From Euryarchaeota archaeon UBA202 (GTDB lineage Archaea; Thermoplasmatota; E2; UBA202), in the NCBI GenBank assembly GCA_002502685.1, contig DAQA01000011.1, positions 39,661-61,259 of the forward strand: DNA of 21,599 nt, read 5' to 3'. Below the pieces are notes generated by a model. That model saw only the letters and a program-made list of their open reading frames with translations, was not told the DNA's origin and ran no database searches. Below are positions 15,069-21,599 of this stretch, piece after piece. The translations under genes were made by a program, and so were the position numbers. Numbering within the stretch: position 1 is the stretch's first letter; the number at the start of each line of letters is the position of its first letter.

Positions 15069-16325
15069 TTACACCCCTAAAAGTATTATTCTCATTATTC
15101 CTCCCACTACTATTGCTGTGATAACCATAATCATTGTTGATTTCAATAAATCTTTAGTTCCAAGCTCTTTAAAAAGGACAGAAAAAGTGGCGACACAGGG
15201 GAAATAAATAGTTAGTATAGTCGCAATAATTACCAGTTGCATTGCTTTAAATTCTACATTTAATCCCAAAAGCAATCCCACCGCCAAGTCCTTTCTTAAA
15301 AACCCTGCTAAAAGAACAATAGATGTTTCACCCGGGAGACCAAAGACACCTTCCATTATAGGTGAAAAAACATTTCCTAGCAAGTCAATAAACCCAATAA
15401 AATAGAGAACATTAATTAAAAACACGCCAATGAAAAGCCACGGGAGGGCATCTTTTAAAAACCACCTCACGCGCATCCATGTCTTTTTTATTATGGTTCT
15501 CATACTCGGTCTTCTATAGGGAGGTATTTCAAGAAATATTTCCGGGCTTTCACCTTTCACAAACTTATTTAACAAGAAGCCTGCTACGAAATACAAACAG
15601 GTAAGAGTGATAAACACCAATGAAATGTATACCATTGGTGGATAGCTGAACCCTGATTGCAGTTTGGCAAAAATTGCAAATATCATTGATATCTGTGCCA
15701 TGCAGGGGACAGCAATTGCCAGCAGTGTTGAAGATATAAAACGTTGTTTTCTTGTTTCTAATATCCGTGTTGATAGTGCGCCTGGAACATTACATCCTAA
15801 GCCTAAAAAAACTGATACTATTGCATGGCCATGCATTCCCATCTTGTGAAATATGTTGTCAACCAGTGTTGCTAACCGGGGTAAATACCCTACGTCTTCT
15901 AAAAGGGAGAGCATAAAATAAAAGGAGATAATATAGGGAAGTACTGCTGCAAAGGGAACATAGATGGCTGTAGTGAGCAACCCCATTGATTGTAAATAAT
16001 CTATTTTTCCGTCTATTAGTGTTCCAATAAGGATGTCTCTTAGGAATCCTTGATTTAGCCAATTATATATGCCCATTGCAATCGGCTGATAGCTATCAAA
16101 TAGTGGATCAAAAACATAGCCAATTAGTCCTTCGCCTATAAGGCGAACGATATAAAAAGATATGAATATAATTATTATGGCAAGTGGTATCCCTGTCAAT
16201 GGTTTAACCGTTGCATCAGATAAATATTCCCCTAGTGTATGGTGATGGTGTTTAACTTCTTGAACTTCTCTAATTATTCTTCCGATTTCTGCCCATTTCT
16301 CCTCTTCACTTTTTGATGTTTTCAT
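15069..16325 (-). CDS. feoB: FeoB membrane permease part (split FeoB)
   Basis: 418-residue membrane half of the ferrous iron transporter. It starts with the end of the helical linker region, including a HHHH run (about residues 26-29), then has about eight to ten hydrophobic spans. The two gate motifs are seen: GLGCNVPGALSTRILETRKQ with Cys in GCNVP, and the downstream VPCMAQ Cys; the second Gate-like region includes GFLRKDLAVGLL and IYFPCVAT. It has no GTPase domain, which is encoded by the preceding gene in another frame. A strong AAGGAGGT SD (16327-16334) lies directly before its ATG inside that upstream gene, and the genes overlap by 20 nt. This indicates deliberate separate translation rather than a frameshifted pseudogene. 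Confidence 0.92.
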   Translation of the reverse strand: MKTSKSEEEKWAEIGRIIREVQEVKHHHHTLGEYLSDATVKPLTGIPLAIIIIFISFYIVRLIGEGLIGYVFDPLFDSYQPIAMGIYNWLNQGFLRDILIGTLIDGKIDYLQSMGLLTTAIYVPFAAVLPYIISFYFMLSLLEDVGYLPRLATLVDNIFHKMGMHGHAIVSVFLGLGCNVPGALSTRILETRKQRFISSTLLAIAVPCMAQISMIFAIFAKLQSGFSYPPMVYISLVFITLTCLYFVAGFLLNKFVKGESPEIFLEIPPYRRPSMRTIIKKTWMRVRWFLKDALPWLFIGVFLINVLYFIGFIDLLGNVFSPIMEGVFGLPGETSIVLLAGFLRKDLAVGLLLGLNVEFKAMQLVIIATILTIYFPCVATFSVLFKELGTKDLLKSTMIMVITAIVVGGIMRIILLGV

Positions 16326-16800
16326 CTACCTCCTTTAACCTGGTGATAAGTTCTTTTATTCCCTCTCCTGTGAGAGCGATGGTTGGAACTACAGGGACAC
16401 CTAACATTTCTTCAAGTCTTTTTTCATCGATTTTTATTCCTTTATGCTTTGCTTCGTCCCATAAGTTCAAAGAAATTATAATCGGTTTTTTTTGTTCTAG
16501 CAATTCTAGTGTCAAATAAAGATTTCTCTCTAGATTAGTTGCATCAACAACATTTATAATGATATCACCGTCATCAAGCATTTTGACCGCCACCTCCTCA
16601 GCCTTACAGCTGGGTTCCAAAGAATAGGTTCCCGGTACGTCAATGATTTCATATCTCTCTTTATCTACCCTCATTTTGCCCTTAGAATAATCAATGGTCG
16701 TACCTGGATAATTTGATGCCATAACATAGGCGCCGGTCAATCGTGAAAAAATTACGCTTTTACCTACATTTGGATTTCCCATCAATAGGATCCTTTTCAT
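16306..16800 (-). CDS. feoB: FeoB N-terminal GTPase domain protein (split FeoB)
   Basis: 164-residue G protein equal to the N-terminal domain of FeoB, expected to drive or gate Fe(II) uptake by the permease encoded next. G motifs: G1 GNPNVGKS (8-15), the SNYPGTT switch, G3 DVPG (54-57), G4 NLWD (112-115) instead of the common NxxD variants NMMD/NMVD, and G5-like ALTGEG. Most of the helical GDI region is missing here; its last part begins the permease gene. Its ATG overlaps the feoA TGA as ATGA (16797-16800), and its 3' end overlaps the permease start by 20 nt in another frame. Confidence 0.92.
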   Translation of the reverse strand: MKRILLMGNPNVGKSVIFSRLTGAYVMASNYPGTTIDYSKGKMRVDKERYEIIDVPGTYSLEPSCKAEEVAVKMLDDGDIIINVVDATNLERNLYLTLELLEQKKPIIISLNLWDEAKHKGIKIDEKRLEEMLGVPVVPTIALTGEGIKELITRLKEVDENIKK

Positions 16801-17024
16801 ATTTCTACAATAATTTTATTTGCCATTCCTCTGCCAATTGTCGTCTGTCTGCTATCTATCTCAATAACAACGGGTCCCCGTATTGGCTGTCGGGCAACCA
16901 TCTTAACTGATTTTTCCTCTCTTATACCCAATGTTCGTAATTTACGTTGCAATCCATATCCTCCTTCAATTCGAACAATTTTTCCTGATTGATTGGGTTT
17001 TAAGGAACTTAGGGTATTCTGCAT
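16797..17024 (-). CDS. feoA: FeoA ferrous iron transport accessory protein
   Basis: 75-residue SH3-like beta-barrel protein, first gene of the iron uptake operon; FeoA proteins act at the cytosolic side of FeoB. Typical segments are SGKIVRIEGG, LQRKLRTLGI, a PIRGPVVIEI strand and the closing TIGRGMANKIIVEI. The ATG at 17024 is preceded by AAGGT with 6-nt spacing (SD), and the predicted transcript start is near 17046. The operon order is feoA, feoB-GTPase, feoB-permease, dtxR, with overlaps or minimal spacing throughout, so one mRNA is expected. Confidence 0.93.
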   Translation of the reverse strand: MQNTLSSLKPNQSGKIVRIEGGYGLQRKLRTLGIREEKSVKMVARQPIRGPVVIEIDSRQTTIGRGMANKIIVEI

Positions 17025-17041
17025 ATTTTTACCTTAAACAA

Positions 17042-17064
17042 CCTAAAATTTAGGTATACCTAAA
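17042..17064 (-). promoter_or_regulatory. DtxR-type operator of the feo operon
   Basis: Perfect 16-bp palindrome TTTAGGTATACCTAAA at 17049-17064. It shares its left half with a second inverted repeat CCTAAAATTTAGG (17042-17054), giving three alternating half-sites. It lies between box A (17069-17076) and the expected transcript start (about 17046), where a bound repressor would block initiation. The half-site TTAGG/CCTAA fits known DtxR/IdeR-family operators, and the operon encodes such a regulator. Confidence 0.8.
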
Positions 17065-17068
17065 AATT

Positions 17069-17076
17069 ATTTAAAT
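17069..17076 (-). promoter_or_regulatory. Box A of the feo operon
   Basis: ATTTAAATA-like element, centred about 26 nt before 17046. It abuts the operator, and a leader of about 22 nt with an AAGGT SD precedes feoA. Confidence 0.6.
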
Positions 17077-17509
17077 GTTTTGTTTTCCGGTTTTGTATCA
17101 AAGAGAGTTGTCACAGAGGGGGTGGAACATGTCACAGATGAGTTTGCATAGTGTTTTAATCCCTCAAAGTATATCATATTGTCACCCTTGCCATTCTCTT
17201 AATGTCAGTCACCACAGGCATTCTGATTTTGACAAGGGTGACTTCCTTTTAAAGAAAATATCGAGACAGTTATGTAATACAAATTTACTAGATTTAATGG
17301 GAGGCCCTTGCACACTCCCTGTCTCCATTGCCCCATATAATGGGTAGAGAGCAATTATTTTTAACGGGAAATGAGCATCCCATAAAGAATAAAGGGGTGG
17401 CGGTGGTGAATCACGCTTTAAAAAATAAAAGTGATAAAAAAATAAAAGGGAAGAGGGGTGTATTAACTGTCCTTGAGGAAGGACGTATGGTTAGAGGGAG
17501 GGTGCTTAA
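17077..17509. other. Weakly coding region with inverted repeats
   Basis: I see no supported gene. A 10-bp perfect inverted repeat GTCACCCTTG (17181-17190)/CAAGGGTGAC (17233-17242) encloses 42 nt, and a small hairpin GTCCTT/AAGGAC with a GAGG loop lies at about 17469-17484. Open frames on the plus strand (17075-17347 and 17328-17753) have no recognisable protein character and overlap the reverse reading frame at 17510-17704. Confidence 0.4.
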
Positions 17510-17704
17510 TTATCTCCCTCTAGCCAAGTACAACCATGAACCTACTCCAACAAATAGTATCCCAAGTGGGATAACAATCGGGTTTGTGAATATTCCTAAT
17601 ACTGTTAGGAATACTTCCCCTCCTGCTATTAATGGAGGTACGCTATCTGGAATAGATTATAAAGATAGGCTTAGACCATACTCACTTAATTCCATTTTAG
17701 GCAT
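17510..17704 (-). pseudogene. Small membrane protein gene interrupted by an in-frame TAA
   Basis: From the ATG at 17704 the frame reads MPKMELSEYGLSLSL, then TAA (17659-17657), then 48 open codons to a second stop at 17510. The continuation is strongly protein-like: SIPDSVPPLIAGGEVFL, a VLGIFTNPIVIPLGILF segment and a final WLYLARGR, i.e. two short hydrophobic stretches with a positive tail. The ATG has a well-placed GAGGT SD 6-7 nt upstream, and the gene follows the small leaderless gene at 17734-17967 by 30 nt. I found no alternative start after the stop in this frame. A broken gene, a sequencing error, or a 15-residue peptide followed by chance coding are the options; the first two seem likelier. 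Family not recognised. Confidence 0.5.
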
Positions 17705-17733
17705 GGTAATACCTCATTTTTTTTGTTTGAACC

Positions 17734-17967
17734 CTAATTTTGCTCAGTATTAACTTTATTTAGAAAGGTAATAAGAAATTGTAGATATTGTTTTGTATCA
17801 ATTTTTTTTTGATTGAGTATTTTTTCTAATTCGGGATTATATTCAATATATTTATAATATAGGCGAGATAACTTTTTGTAGTTTTTTGTATTTTCTTGAT
17901 AGTTTTTTTCCCCACTATTATTCATTAAAATATAGTTTTCTAGTGATTGGTTTTTTTTTCCGTTCAT
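17734..17967 (-). CDS. Small hydrophilic hypothetical protein
   Basis: 77 residues, rich in Lys, Asn, Tyr and Glu, with no signal peptide, Cys motif or recognisable domain; predicted mostly helical (KLSRLYYKYIEYNPELEKIL, then QYLQFLITFLNKV). Support for it being real: a box TTAAAAGA at 17988-17995 predicts a transcript start at about 17965, right on the ATG at 17967, as for other leaderless genes here, and the next reading frame on the same strand begins 30 nt downstream with an SD. The AT-rich, Lys/Asn-rich composition could also arise by chance, so confidence is moderate. No function proposed. Confidence 0.5.
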   Translation of the reverse strand: MNGKKNQSLENYILMNNSGEKNYQENTKNYKKLSRLYYKYIEYNPELEKILNQKKIDTKQYLQFLITFLNKVNTEQN

Positions 17968-17987
17968 GTTAATAGATTTCTGTATGT

Positions 17988-17995
17988 TCTTTTAA
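17988..17995 (-). promoter_or_regulatory. Box A of the small hypothetical gene
   Basis: TTAAAAGA on the reverse strand, centred about 26 nt upstream of the ATG at 17967; predicts a leaderless transcript. Confidence 0.4.
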
Positions 17996-18326
17996 GCAAA
18001 GAGAGGGGAGGGTTATCCTATTAAATATATAATAATTCCTCTTTTTTTGTAGCTTAAATTTAGAGATTAATGCAGTAGTACAGCAATAATAAAAAAGTAA
18101 AAATCTGGTAATGATTGGTTTTTTTTCTATGAAATGTATCCTAGACTTTTTCCTCCCTATATCCATCAAACTATTCCCGTTGCCTCTTGTTGCTAGTAAC
18201 TAAAAATTAGTATTTAAGTTCTTCTCCCTGTTAAGGTGTATTTTTATATTCCTGATGGTTCTCTTATATTTAGTCTTAATTTTGAGATTGTTTTTTTTAG
18301 GTTGTATCCTATGGGTATCGGGAGGA
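17996..18326. other. AT-rich intergenic region
   Basis: No supported gene or RNA. The open frames here (17969-18169 minus, 18236-18571 plus) lack any recognisable protein character, and the latter runs antisense to the peptidase gene. T tracts at 18042-18049, 18120-18127 and 18291-18298 may include the 3' end of the upstream peptidase transcript. Confidence 0.4.
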
Positions 18327-19280
18327 TTAGAAGCCCATTTCTATTAAGGAAAGCTCACCGGGATATTCATCAAATATTTGTGGATGCAGTCCAAAGCTCA
18401 ATACAAAGGGCGTGGCATACCGAAAAATTTCTTCAACTGAACAAATTCCATCTCTATTACTATCAGCATACCCCTTCATCCCTTCCACTAAAAAATGGGA
18501 GAAATAGGATCCCCACGAGATATCTTTTTCTCCAACAGAGGTTAATACGATACGATTTAGGTCTTGGCTAACCTTCATAGATCCTTGATTGTTAAGGGCG
18601 GAGGAAGAAAAAACCCTATAGCCATAATTCCAATTATCATTGAAACCACCACTATAGCAGCTATCGACAATCATACACACACCTTTTGCCTCCAGGTTGT
18701 TTAATAAAAAATTTATTACATCATCAGTTATGATGCCAAAGGGATTTGCTATGGGTTCCCAACTCCAAGGATTGCTATAGGGAAGAAAACCGGTATATGT
18801 TGCTAAGGCCTCATCCATGTTATCATCTTCATCAAAAGGTGGTAAATCAGCTAGGATGGGGAAACCATGTGTTGTTAAATACACAAGGCAAGTATCACCC
18901 TCGCCTTCCATTTGATCCAGCCATTTAAATCCCTGGAATATATTTAATAATGTTGCATTTTCGCCAGCAATAACTCGTATATTATTTTCCTTCCAATTTT
19001 GGGAAGACAGGAGTGTTTTATACAAATTATCTATTTCATAAAGCATTAGTGGTCGATCCATGACGGGTGTATTTTTATAGACTCCAACAGCTACAAGCAA
19101 AGCCCAATAATTGTTATTATCATCCATTATCTCTAGAGGTTGTATGATCCCTTTTGTGCTATTATCATTAAGTATATTTGATGCGTTAATTGCATCTATT
19201 GTTACCGGGTAGAAAGAGCCCATGGTAACTAAAATTATTAGAAACATTGCATAATACATCTTTTGGGCCTTAGCTTTCAT
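18327..19280 (-). CDS. Secreted caspase/legumain-like (clan CD, C13-type) cysteine peptidase
   Basis: 317-residue exported peptidase. Residues 1-30 are a signal peptide. The clan CD catalytic pair is visible: His138 in VYLTTHG and Cys208 in MIVDSCYSGGF, each after a hydrophobic strand. Near the C terminus DSNRDGICSVEE (273-284) has the spacing of an EF-hand calcium loop, followed by FRYATPFV and a PQIFDEYPGEL ending that I associate with archaeal C13-annotated peptidases. The ATG at 19280 is about 4 nt from the transcript start predicted by a TTTTAAAT element near 19306-19315. With the C1A protease it suggests external protein degradation. C13 versus C11/C14 assignment is uncertain. Confidence 0.85.
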   Translation of the reverse strand: MKAKAQKMYYAMFLIILVTMGSFYPVTIDAINASNILNDNSTKGIIQPLEIMDDNNNYWALLVAVGVYKNTPVMDRPLMLYEIDNLYKTLLSSQNWKENNIRVIAGENATLLNIFQGFKWLDQMEGEGDTCLVYLTTHGFPILADLPPFDEDDNMDEALATYTGFLPYSNPWSWEPIANPFGIITDDVINFLLNNLEAKGVCMIVDSCYSGGFNDNWNYGYRVFSSSALNNQGSMKVSQDLNRIVLTSVGEKDISWGSYFSHFLVEGMKGYADSNRDGICSVEEIFRYATPFVLSFGLHPQIFDEYPGELSLIEMGF

Positions 19281-19527
19281 TATATCCTAAATATATACAT
19301 ATATCCAGATTTAAAACTGTTGCCCTAGTGGATTTTTTTTTTGGGAAGAAATGCATTCAATGTAAGCGTTAGCTAGAGCATATCATAAAAATTCATGTTA
19401 CCCCTCACTATTTTTGTTATAGGTGTCTGTAATATTTTTTTTTATAGTTTCTAGGTCAGTCAACGGATGTAAGTATCAATACAGAGATACATGTTGAATA
19501 AGGGTCACGGGAAAAAATTTTTTATCC
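19281..19527. other. Intergenic region between two secreted-protein genes
   Basis: Contains the peptidase promoter (about 19306-19315) and T/A tracts. AAAAAATTTTTT-like sequence at about 19513-19523, just after the end of the reverse Ig-protein gene, may act in termination. No gene or structured RNA seen. Confidence 0.35.
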
Positions 19528-20736
19528 TTAACCCCTATTTGATATTATCACAGATATTTCATCGAGAGCACTGTTTTGTGACGTATCATATGCCACAGTC
19601 TTTAAGGTGTGTCTCCAAAAAACTGTTTCATCCCACTGCCATTCATAGGGAGATGAATCATCAACATATTTCAGTTCATCATCCACATAAAATTCTACCT
19701 GGGTAACTCTTGACTTGTCATCATATGCCTCTACGGTTGTTGTTATCTTTCCTATAATAATGGTTGCAGGCATTGGTGATGTTTCTATAATGTCTGCAAT
19801 ATAAAGATGCCCCGGTCTTGGTCGCGTTATCTTTATTACGGGTGGCTCATTATCGTCTTTTGTGTCAACAATAAATGACCTTGTTGCTGGAGAGGGATCA
19901 ATATTGTTAGCTAAATCTTTTGCCTTTACTTTAAACGTATATTCCCCGTTTGGAAGATTATTATATGCCCGATTTGTTGACAAAGTCCAGGAGGACCATT
20001 CATTATCGTATCCTTCTAAAATATAGGAATAAATAAGATCCCATTCGGGAGTGCCATGGGCATTATCGGTCCCTATCCATTCAAAAGAGATACTGTTATA
20101 ATCAATTTCTCCATCTGGTCCATCGACTATCTCTGTATCGGGTGGGATTTCATCATCTTCTTCAGGGATTTTAGAGATAACCCAGCTACCCCATTTTTGG
20201 CCAATTCCATAATCTTCGAATTCTTGGTAATAAAGGGTAACAGGTTCTCCATTACTTATACCCTCAATAAGGATACTGTCTATATACATCCCCCGACTAA
20301 TAGAAAAAGTACTAAAAGTGTAATATTCGAATAAAAACCATACTTCACCCACCCACTGATAAAGATCAAAGTCCACATCTATCCATTCTTGCACAGATCC
20401 CTGAAGGGCGCGCATGGTACGCCACGTTTTCCCCTTGTCATCTGACATTTTGACATAGCCATAATCTGGGCCGCCCACGGGAAGTATTTCATATCTGGTT
20501 GAAAACTTTACATTTGCTGTGCCTGAATAGGGGATATCAATGATTATCATTGGGCTATTTATAACGCAGCCGGAACAGTTACTTGAAAAGGCGCATCTGT
20601 TTTGGAGGATGCCTGTATTATCTGATAAATCCTTCTTTTTTTCTGTCTGGCTCATCCCCATAACAGCACTGGAGAATGTACCAATAAGACATGATATGAT
20701 TATTGCCATACATATTCTTTTTATTTTTTTATTCAT
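19528..20736 (-). CDS. Secreted protein with Fn3/Ig-like domains
   Basis: 402 residues from the ATG at 20736. The frame runs to 20760, but an SD (AGGGAG) lies 8-9 nt before 20736, and the predicted transcript start (near 20756, from the box at 20774-20787) falls inside the longer version. A signal peptide occupies about residues 1-27. The region up to about 195 is a beta-rich jelly-roll-like domain (VKMSDDKGKTW, then EWIDVDFDLYQW and SRGMYIDSILIEG), resembling MAM/immune-inhibitor-type modules. Next is an Fn3-like module (GYDNEWSSWTL, NLPNGEYTFKVKAKD). The last about 110 residues are an Ig-like module (RPGHLYIAD, VEFYVDDELKYVDD, PYEWQWDE, HTLKTVAYD) homologous to the C1A protease tail. No catalytic motif. 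Likely adhesion or substrate binding at the cell surface. Confidence 0.82.
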   Translation of the reverse strand: MNKKIKRICMAIIISCLIGTFSSAVMGMSQTEKKKDLSDNTGILQNRCAFSSNCSGCVINSPMIIIDIPYSGTANVKFSTRYEILPVGGPDYGYVKMSDDKGKTWRTMRALQGSVQEWIDVDFDLYQWVGEVWFLFEYYTFSTFSISRGMYIDSILIEGISNGEPVTLYYQEFEDYGIGQKWGSWVISKIPEEDDEIPPDTEIVDGPDGEIDYNSISFEWIGTDNAHGTPEWDLIYSYILEGYDNEWSSWTLSTNRAYNNLPNGEYTFKVKAKDLANNIDPSPATRSFIVDTKDDNEPPVIKITRPRPGHLYIADIIETSPMPATIIIGKITTTVEAYDDKSRVTQVEFYVDDELKYVDDSSPYEWQWDETVFWRHTLKTVAYDTSQNSALDEISVIISNRG

Positions 20737-20773
20737 TTTTTTTTTCTCCCTATGCATCATATACGCCTTATTT

Positions 20774-20787
20774 TTTTATATAAAAAG
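20774..20787 (-). promoter_or_regulatory. Box A of the Ig-like protein gene
   Basis: TTTTTATATAAAA-type element on the reverse strand; about 26 nt downstream is near 20756, leaving a leader of about 20 nt that includes AGGGAG before the ATG at 20736. Confidence 0.55.
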
Positions 20788-21171
20788 TATCCTACAAACA
20801 TCGAAAGATATGGAACAAACATCAAATAGGGTCCTATAAAAGATTACTACCTAAATTTTTGCACCCAAAAAAGGATAATGTCAAGGATTAGAGGAAAAAT
20901 GAGAACAAATCCGGCGATAGGAATACTAGTTGACTTATGATATCATGAAGAGATAAAATCTTTTTTTTTAGATATAGATTATACCATGATTGAGTACTGC
21001 TTTTTTCGTCTTAAAAAGGTGAAAATGTACTTGACAGATATAGCTCTCTTATGTTGACTGTGGGGGGGGTTGCCCCTATAAAAAAAAGACTTATAAGGAA
21101 TGAGTTTTGTGGAGGAGACGGGGTAACCCATATCTTTAATGGATAATGCAATTTATTAAATCTTTGTAAAT

Positions 21172-21199
21172 GTTTGGTTATTCCCAAACAACTTTTTTA
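21172..21199 (+). terminator. Hairpin plus T-run, terminator-like
   Basis: GTTTGG (21172-21177) pairs with CCAAAC (21184-21189) over a 6-nt loop, followed by AACTTTTTT. This resembles an intrinsic terminator for plus-strand transcripts arriving from the left, although no gene precedes it on that strand. Confidence 0.4.
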
Positions 21200-21271
21200 T
21201 AGACATGTTTTCTAAACCCTGTCCCAGTTAGAGGCCCAGTAGATGCTGACCTGATGGTCCGTTGATGATAC

Positions 21272-21280
21272 TTTTATATA
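21272..21280 (+). promoter_or_regulatory. Box A of hdrC
   Basis: TTTTATATA is centred about 26 nt before 21302, giving a short leader with TAGGT just before the ATG at 21316. Confidence 0.55.
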
Positions 21281-21315
21281 TCATTATTGCATCAAAAAAA
21301 TACTGTAGGTCGTTT

Positions 21316-21599
21316 ATGGGTATTAAAGATTTAACAACCATGGGAGAATCACAGGTGGATATCAAAAATGAAATTAGACAGCGAATGGACAAACTTGTTG
21401 AAGAACTGCCAGATTTTTGTTTCCAATGTGGAAAATGTACTTCTGGCTGCGAGGCTTATAAGCTCCTGGAATTAGAGCCTCATAGAATCGTAGCTCTTCT
21501 GAAAAGAGGATTGATTGATGAAATGATAAATTCTGATGTCATCTGGACATGCATGAGTTGCTTTAAATGCCGGGAACGATGCCCCCAGCGTGTTGCACC
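21316..21599 (+). CDS. hdrC: HdrC-like heterodisulfide reductase iron-sulfur subunit (partial)
   Basis: N-terminal 94 residues of an open frame running off the right edge. CFQCGKCTSGC (about residues 36-46) and CMSCFKCRERCPQ (about 80-92) are the two CxxCxxCxxxC(P) [4Fe-4S] ligand sets of HdrC, which passes electrons to HdrB for reduction of a heterodisulfide or a related acceptor. The spacing and the intervening EPHRIVALLKRGLIDEMI segment are typical of HdrC. The start at 21316 has a nearby TATA box and AGGT; an in-frame ATG at 21340 is the alternative. hdrB would be expected just beyond the window, which I cannot verify. HdrC-like proteins also occur in non-methanogens, so its presence does not prove methanogenesis. 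Confidence 0.9.
   Translation, partial: MGIKDLTTMGESQVDIKNEIRQRMDKLVEELPDFCFQCGKCTSGCEAYKLLELEPHRIVALLKRGLIDEMINSDVIWTCMSCFKCRERCPQRVA

Larger units (their letters stand above)
20788..21315. other. Gene-poor region before hdrC
   Basis: About 530 nt without a supported gene. Visible: a TATA-like CTATAAAAG (20834-20842), short open frames beginning at 20878 (20 codons) and 21051 (31 codons) with no family resemblance, a run of eight or nine Gs at about 21061-21069, a hairpin with T-run at 21172-21199, and the hdrC promoter at 21272-21280. Confidence 0.45.

Noticed and set aside
17075..17347. 90-residue plus-strand open frame over the feo promoter and inverted repeat
   Set aside because: No recognisable domain, no SD, and it spans the inverted repeat at 17181-17242, which better explains its unusual sequence.
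17328..17753. 141-residue plus-strand open frame
   Set aside because: Composition is not protein-like, no promoter or SD is seen, and it overlaps the reverse small membrane-protein frame, which has an SD and hydrophobic character.
21060..21069. Run of eight or nine Gs as a phase-variable tract
   Set aside because: It lies in a region without a supported gene or promoter, so slippage would have no visible effect.
21241..21275. CTGA and TGATGA motifs upstream of hdrC considered as a C/D sRNA
   Set aside because: The boxes are in the wrong order and there is no terminal stem.
1..21599. tRNA genes, CRISPR arrays, insertion sequences
   Set aside because: No T-loop-like GTTCRANNC with a cloverleaf, no regularly spaced direct repeats and no transposase were seen by eye.
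21316..21599. HdrC as evidence for a methanogen
   Set aside because: HdrC-like proteins occur in many non-methanogens, and no methanogenesis gene is in the window.

Overview
The window is archaeal. Replication, translation and RNA-modification genes are of archaeal type: PCNA sliding clamp, Pth2 peptidyl-tRNA hydrolase, Taw2-like wybutosine enzyme, a DUF99 protein, a PIN-ATPase-KH protein, a Mut7-C RNase-domain protein and a geranylgeranyl-reductase-like flavoprotein. Promoters look archaeal: TATA-like boxes (box A) lie about 26 nt before many start codons, so several genes appear leaderless; others have clear Shine-Dalgarno (SD) sites. The DNA is AT-rich with long T/A tracts. Secreted cysteine peptidases with Ig-like modules plus an HdrC-type subunit, with no methanogenesis gene in view, suggest a sediment heterotroph of the Thermoplasmatota (for example the MBG-D/Thermoprofundales type). 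That placement is inference, not proof.

Layout. 1-3.7 kb: a phosphoglucose/phosphomannose isomerase converges on a reverse operon (small beta-barrel protein, pth2, DUF99); a single TATA element at 2539-2548 appears to serve both this operon and the forward geranylgeranyl-reductase-like gene. 3.7-9.2 kb: cyclophilin lipoprotein (-), Taw2 (+), Nudix and PIN-ATPase-KH (- operon), a box C/D guide sRNA that had no reading frame to reveal it, PCNA (-), and a Mut7-C protein (+). 9.2-11.7 kb: a gene-free stretch with a possible ncRNA, then thioredoxin and a radical SAM/SPASM protein. 12.1-14.5 kb: a secreted papain-like protease with an Ig-like tail, then a two-gene unit (small exported protein plus polytopic membrane protein). 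14.6-17.1 kb: the reverse iron operon feoA-feoB(GTPase)-feoB(permease)-dtxR, with a DtxR-type operator at its promoter. 17.1-18.3 kb: a poorly coding stretch with a small leaderless gene and a small membrane-protein reading frame broken by an in-frame TAA. 18.3-20.8 kb: a caspase/legumain-like secreted peptidase and a secreted Ig/Fn3-like protein. The right edge holds the 5' part of an HdrC-like iron-sulfur gene.

How the genes work together. Three regions carry coherent biology. The iron operon joins ferrous iron uptake to its own predicted repressor, and FeoB is split into separately translated GTPase and membrane parts. The protease/Ig-module genes form an exported protein-degradation and adhesion set. 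The sRNA at about 7671-7740 has C, D', C' and D boxes, a 6-bp terminal stem and a guide complementary to the 16S rRNA decoding region; the D+5 rule places its predicted 2'-O-methylation on the residue equivalent to E. coli C1402.
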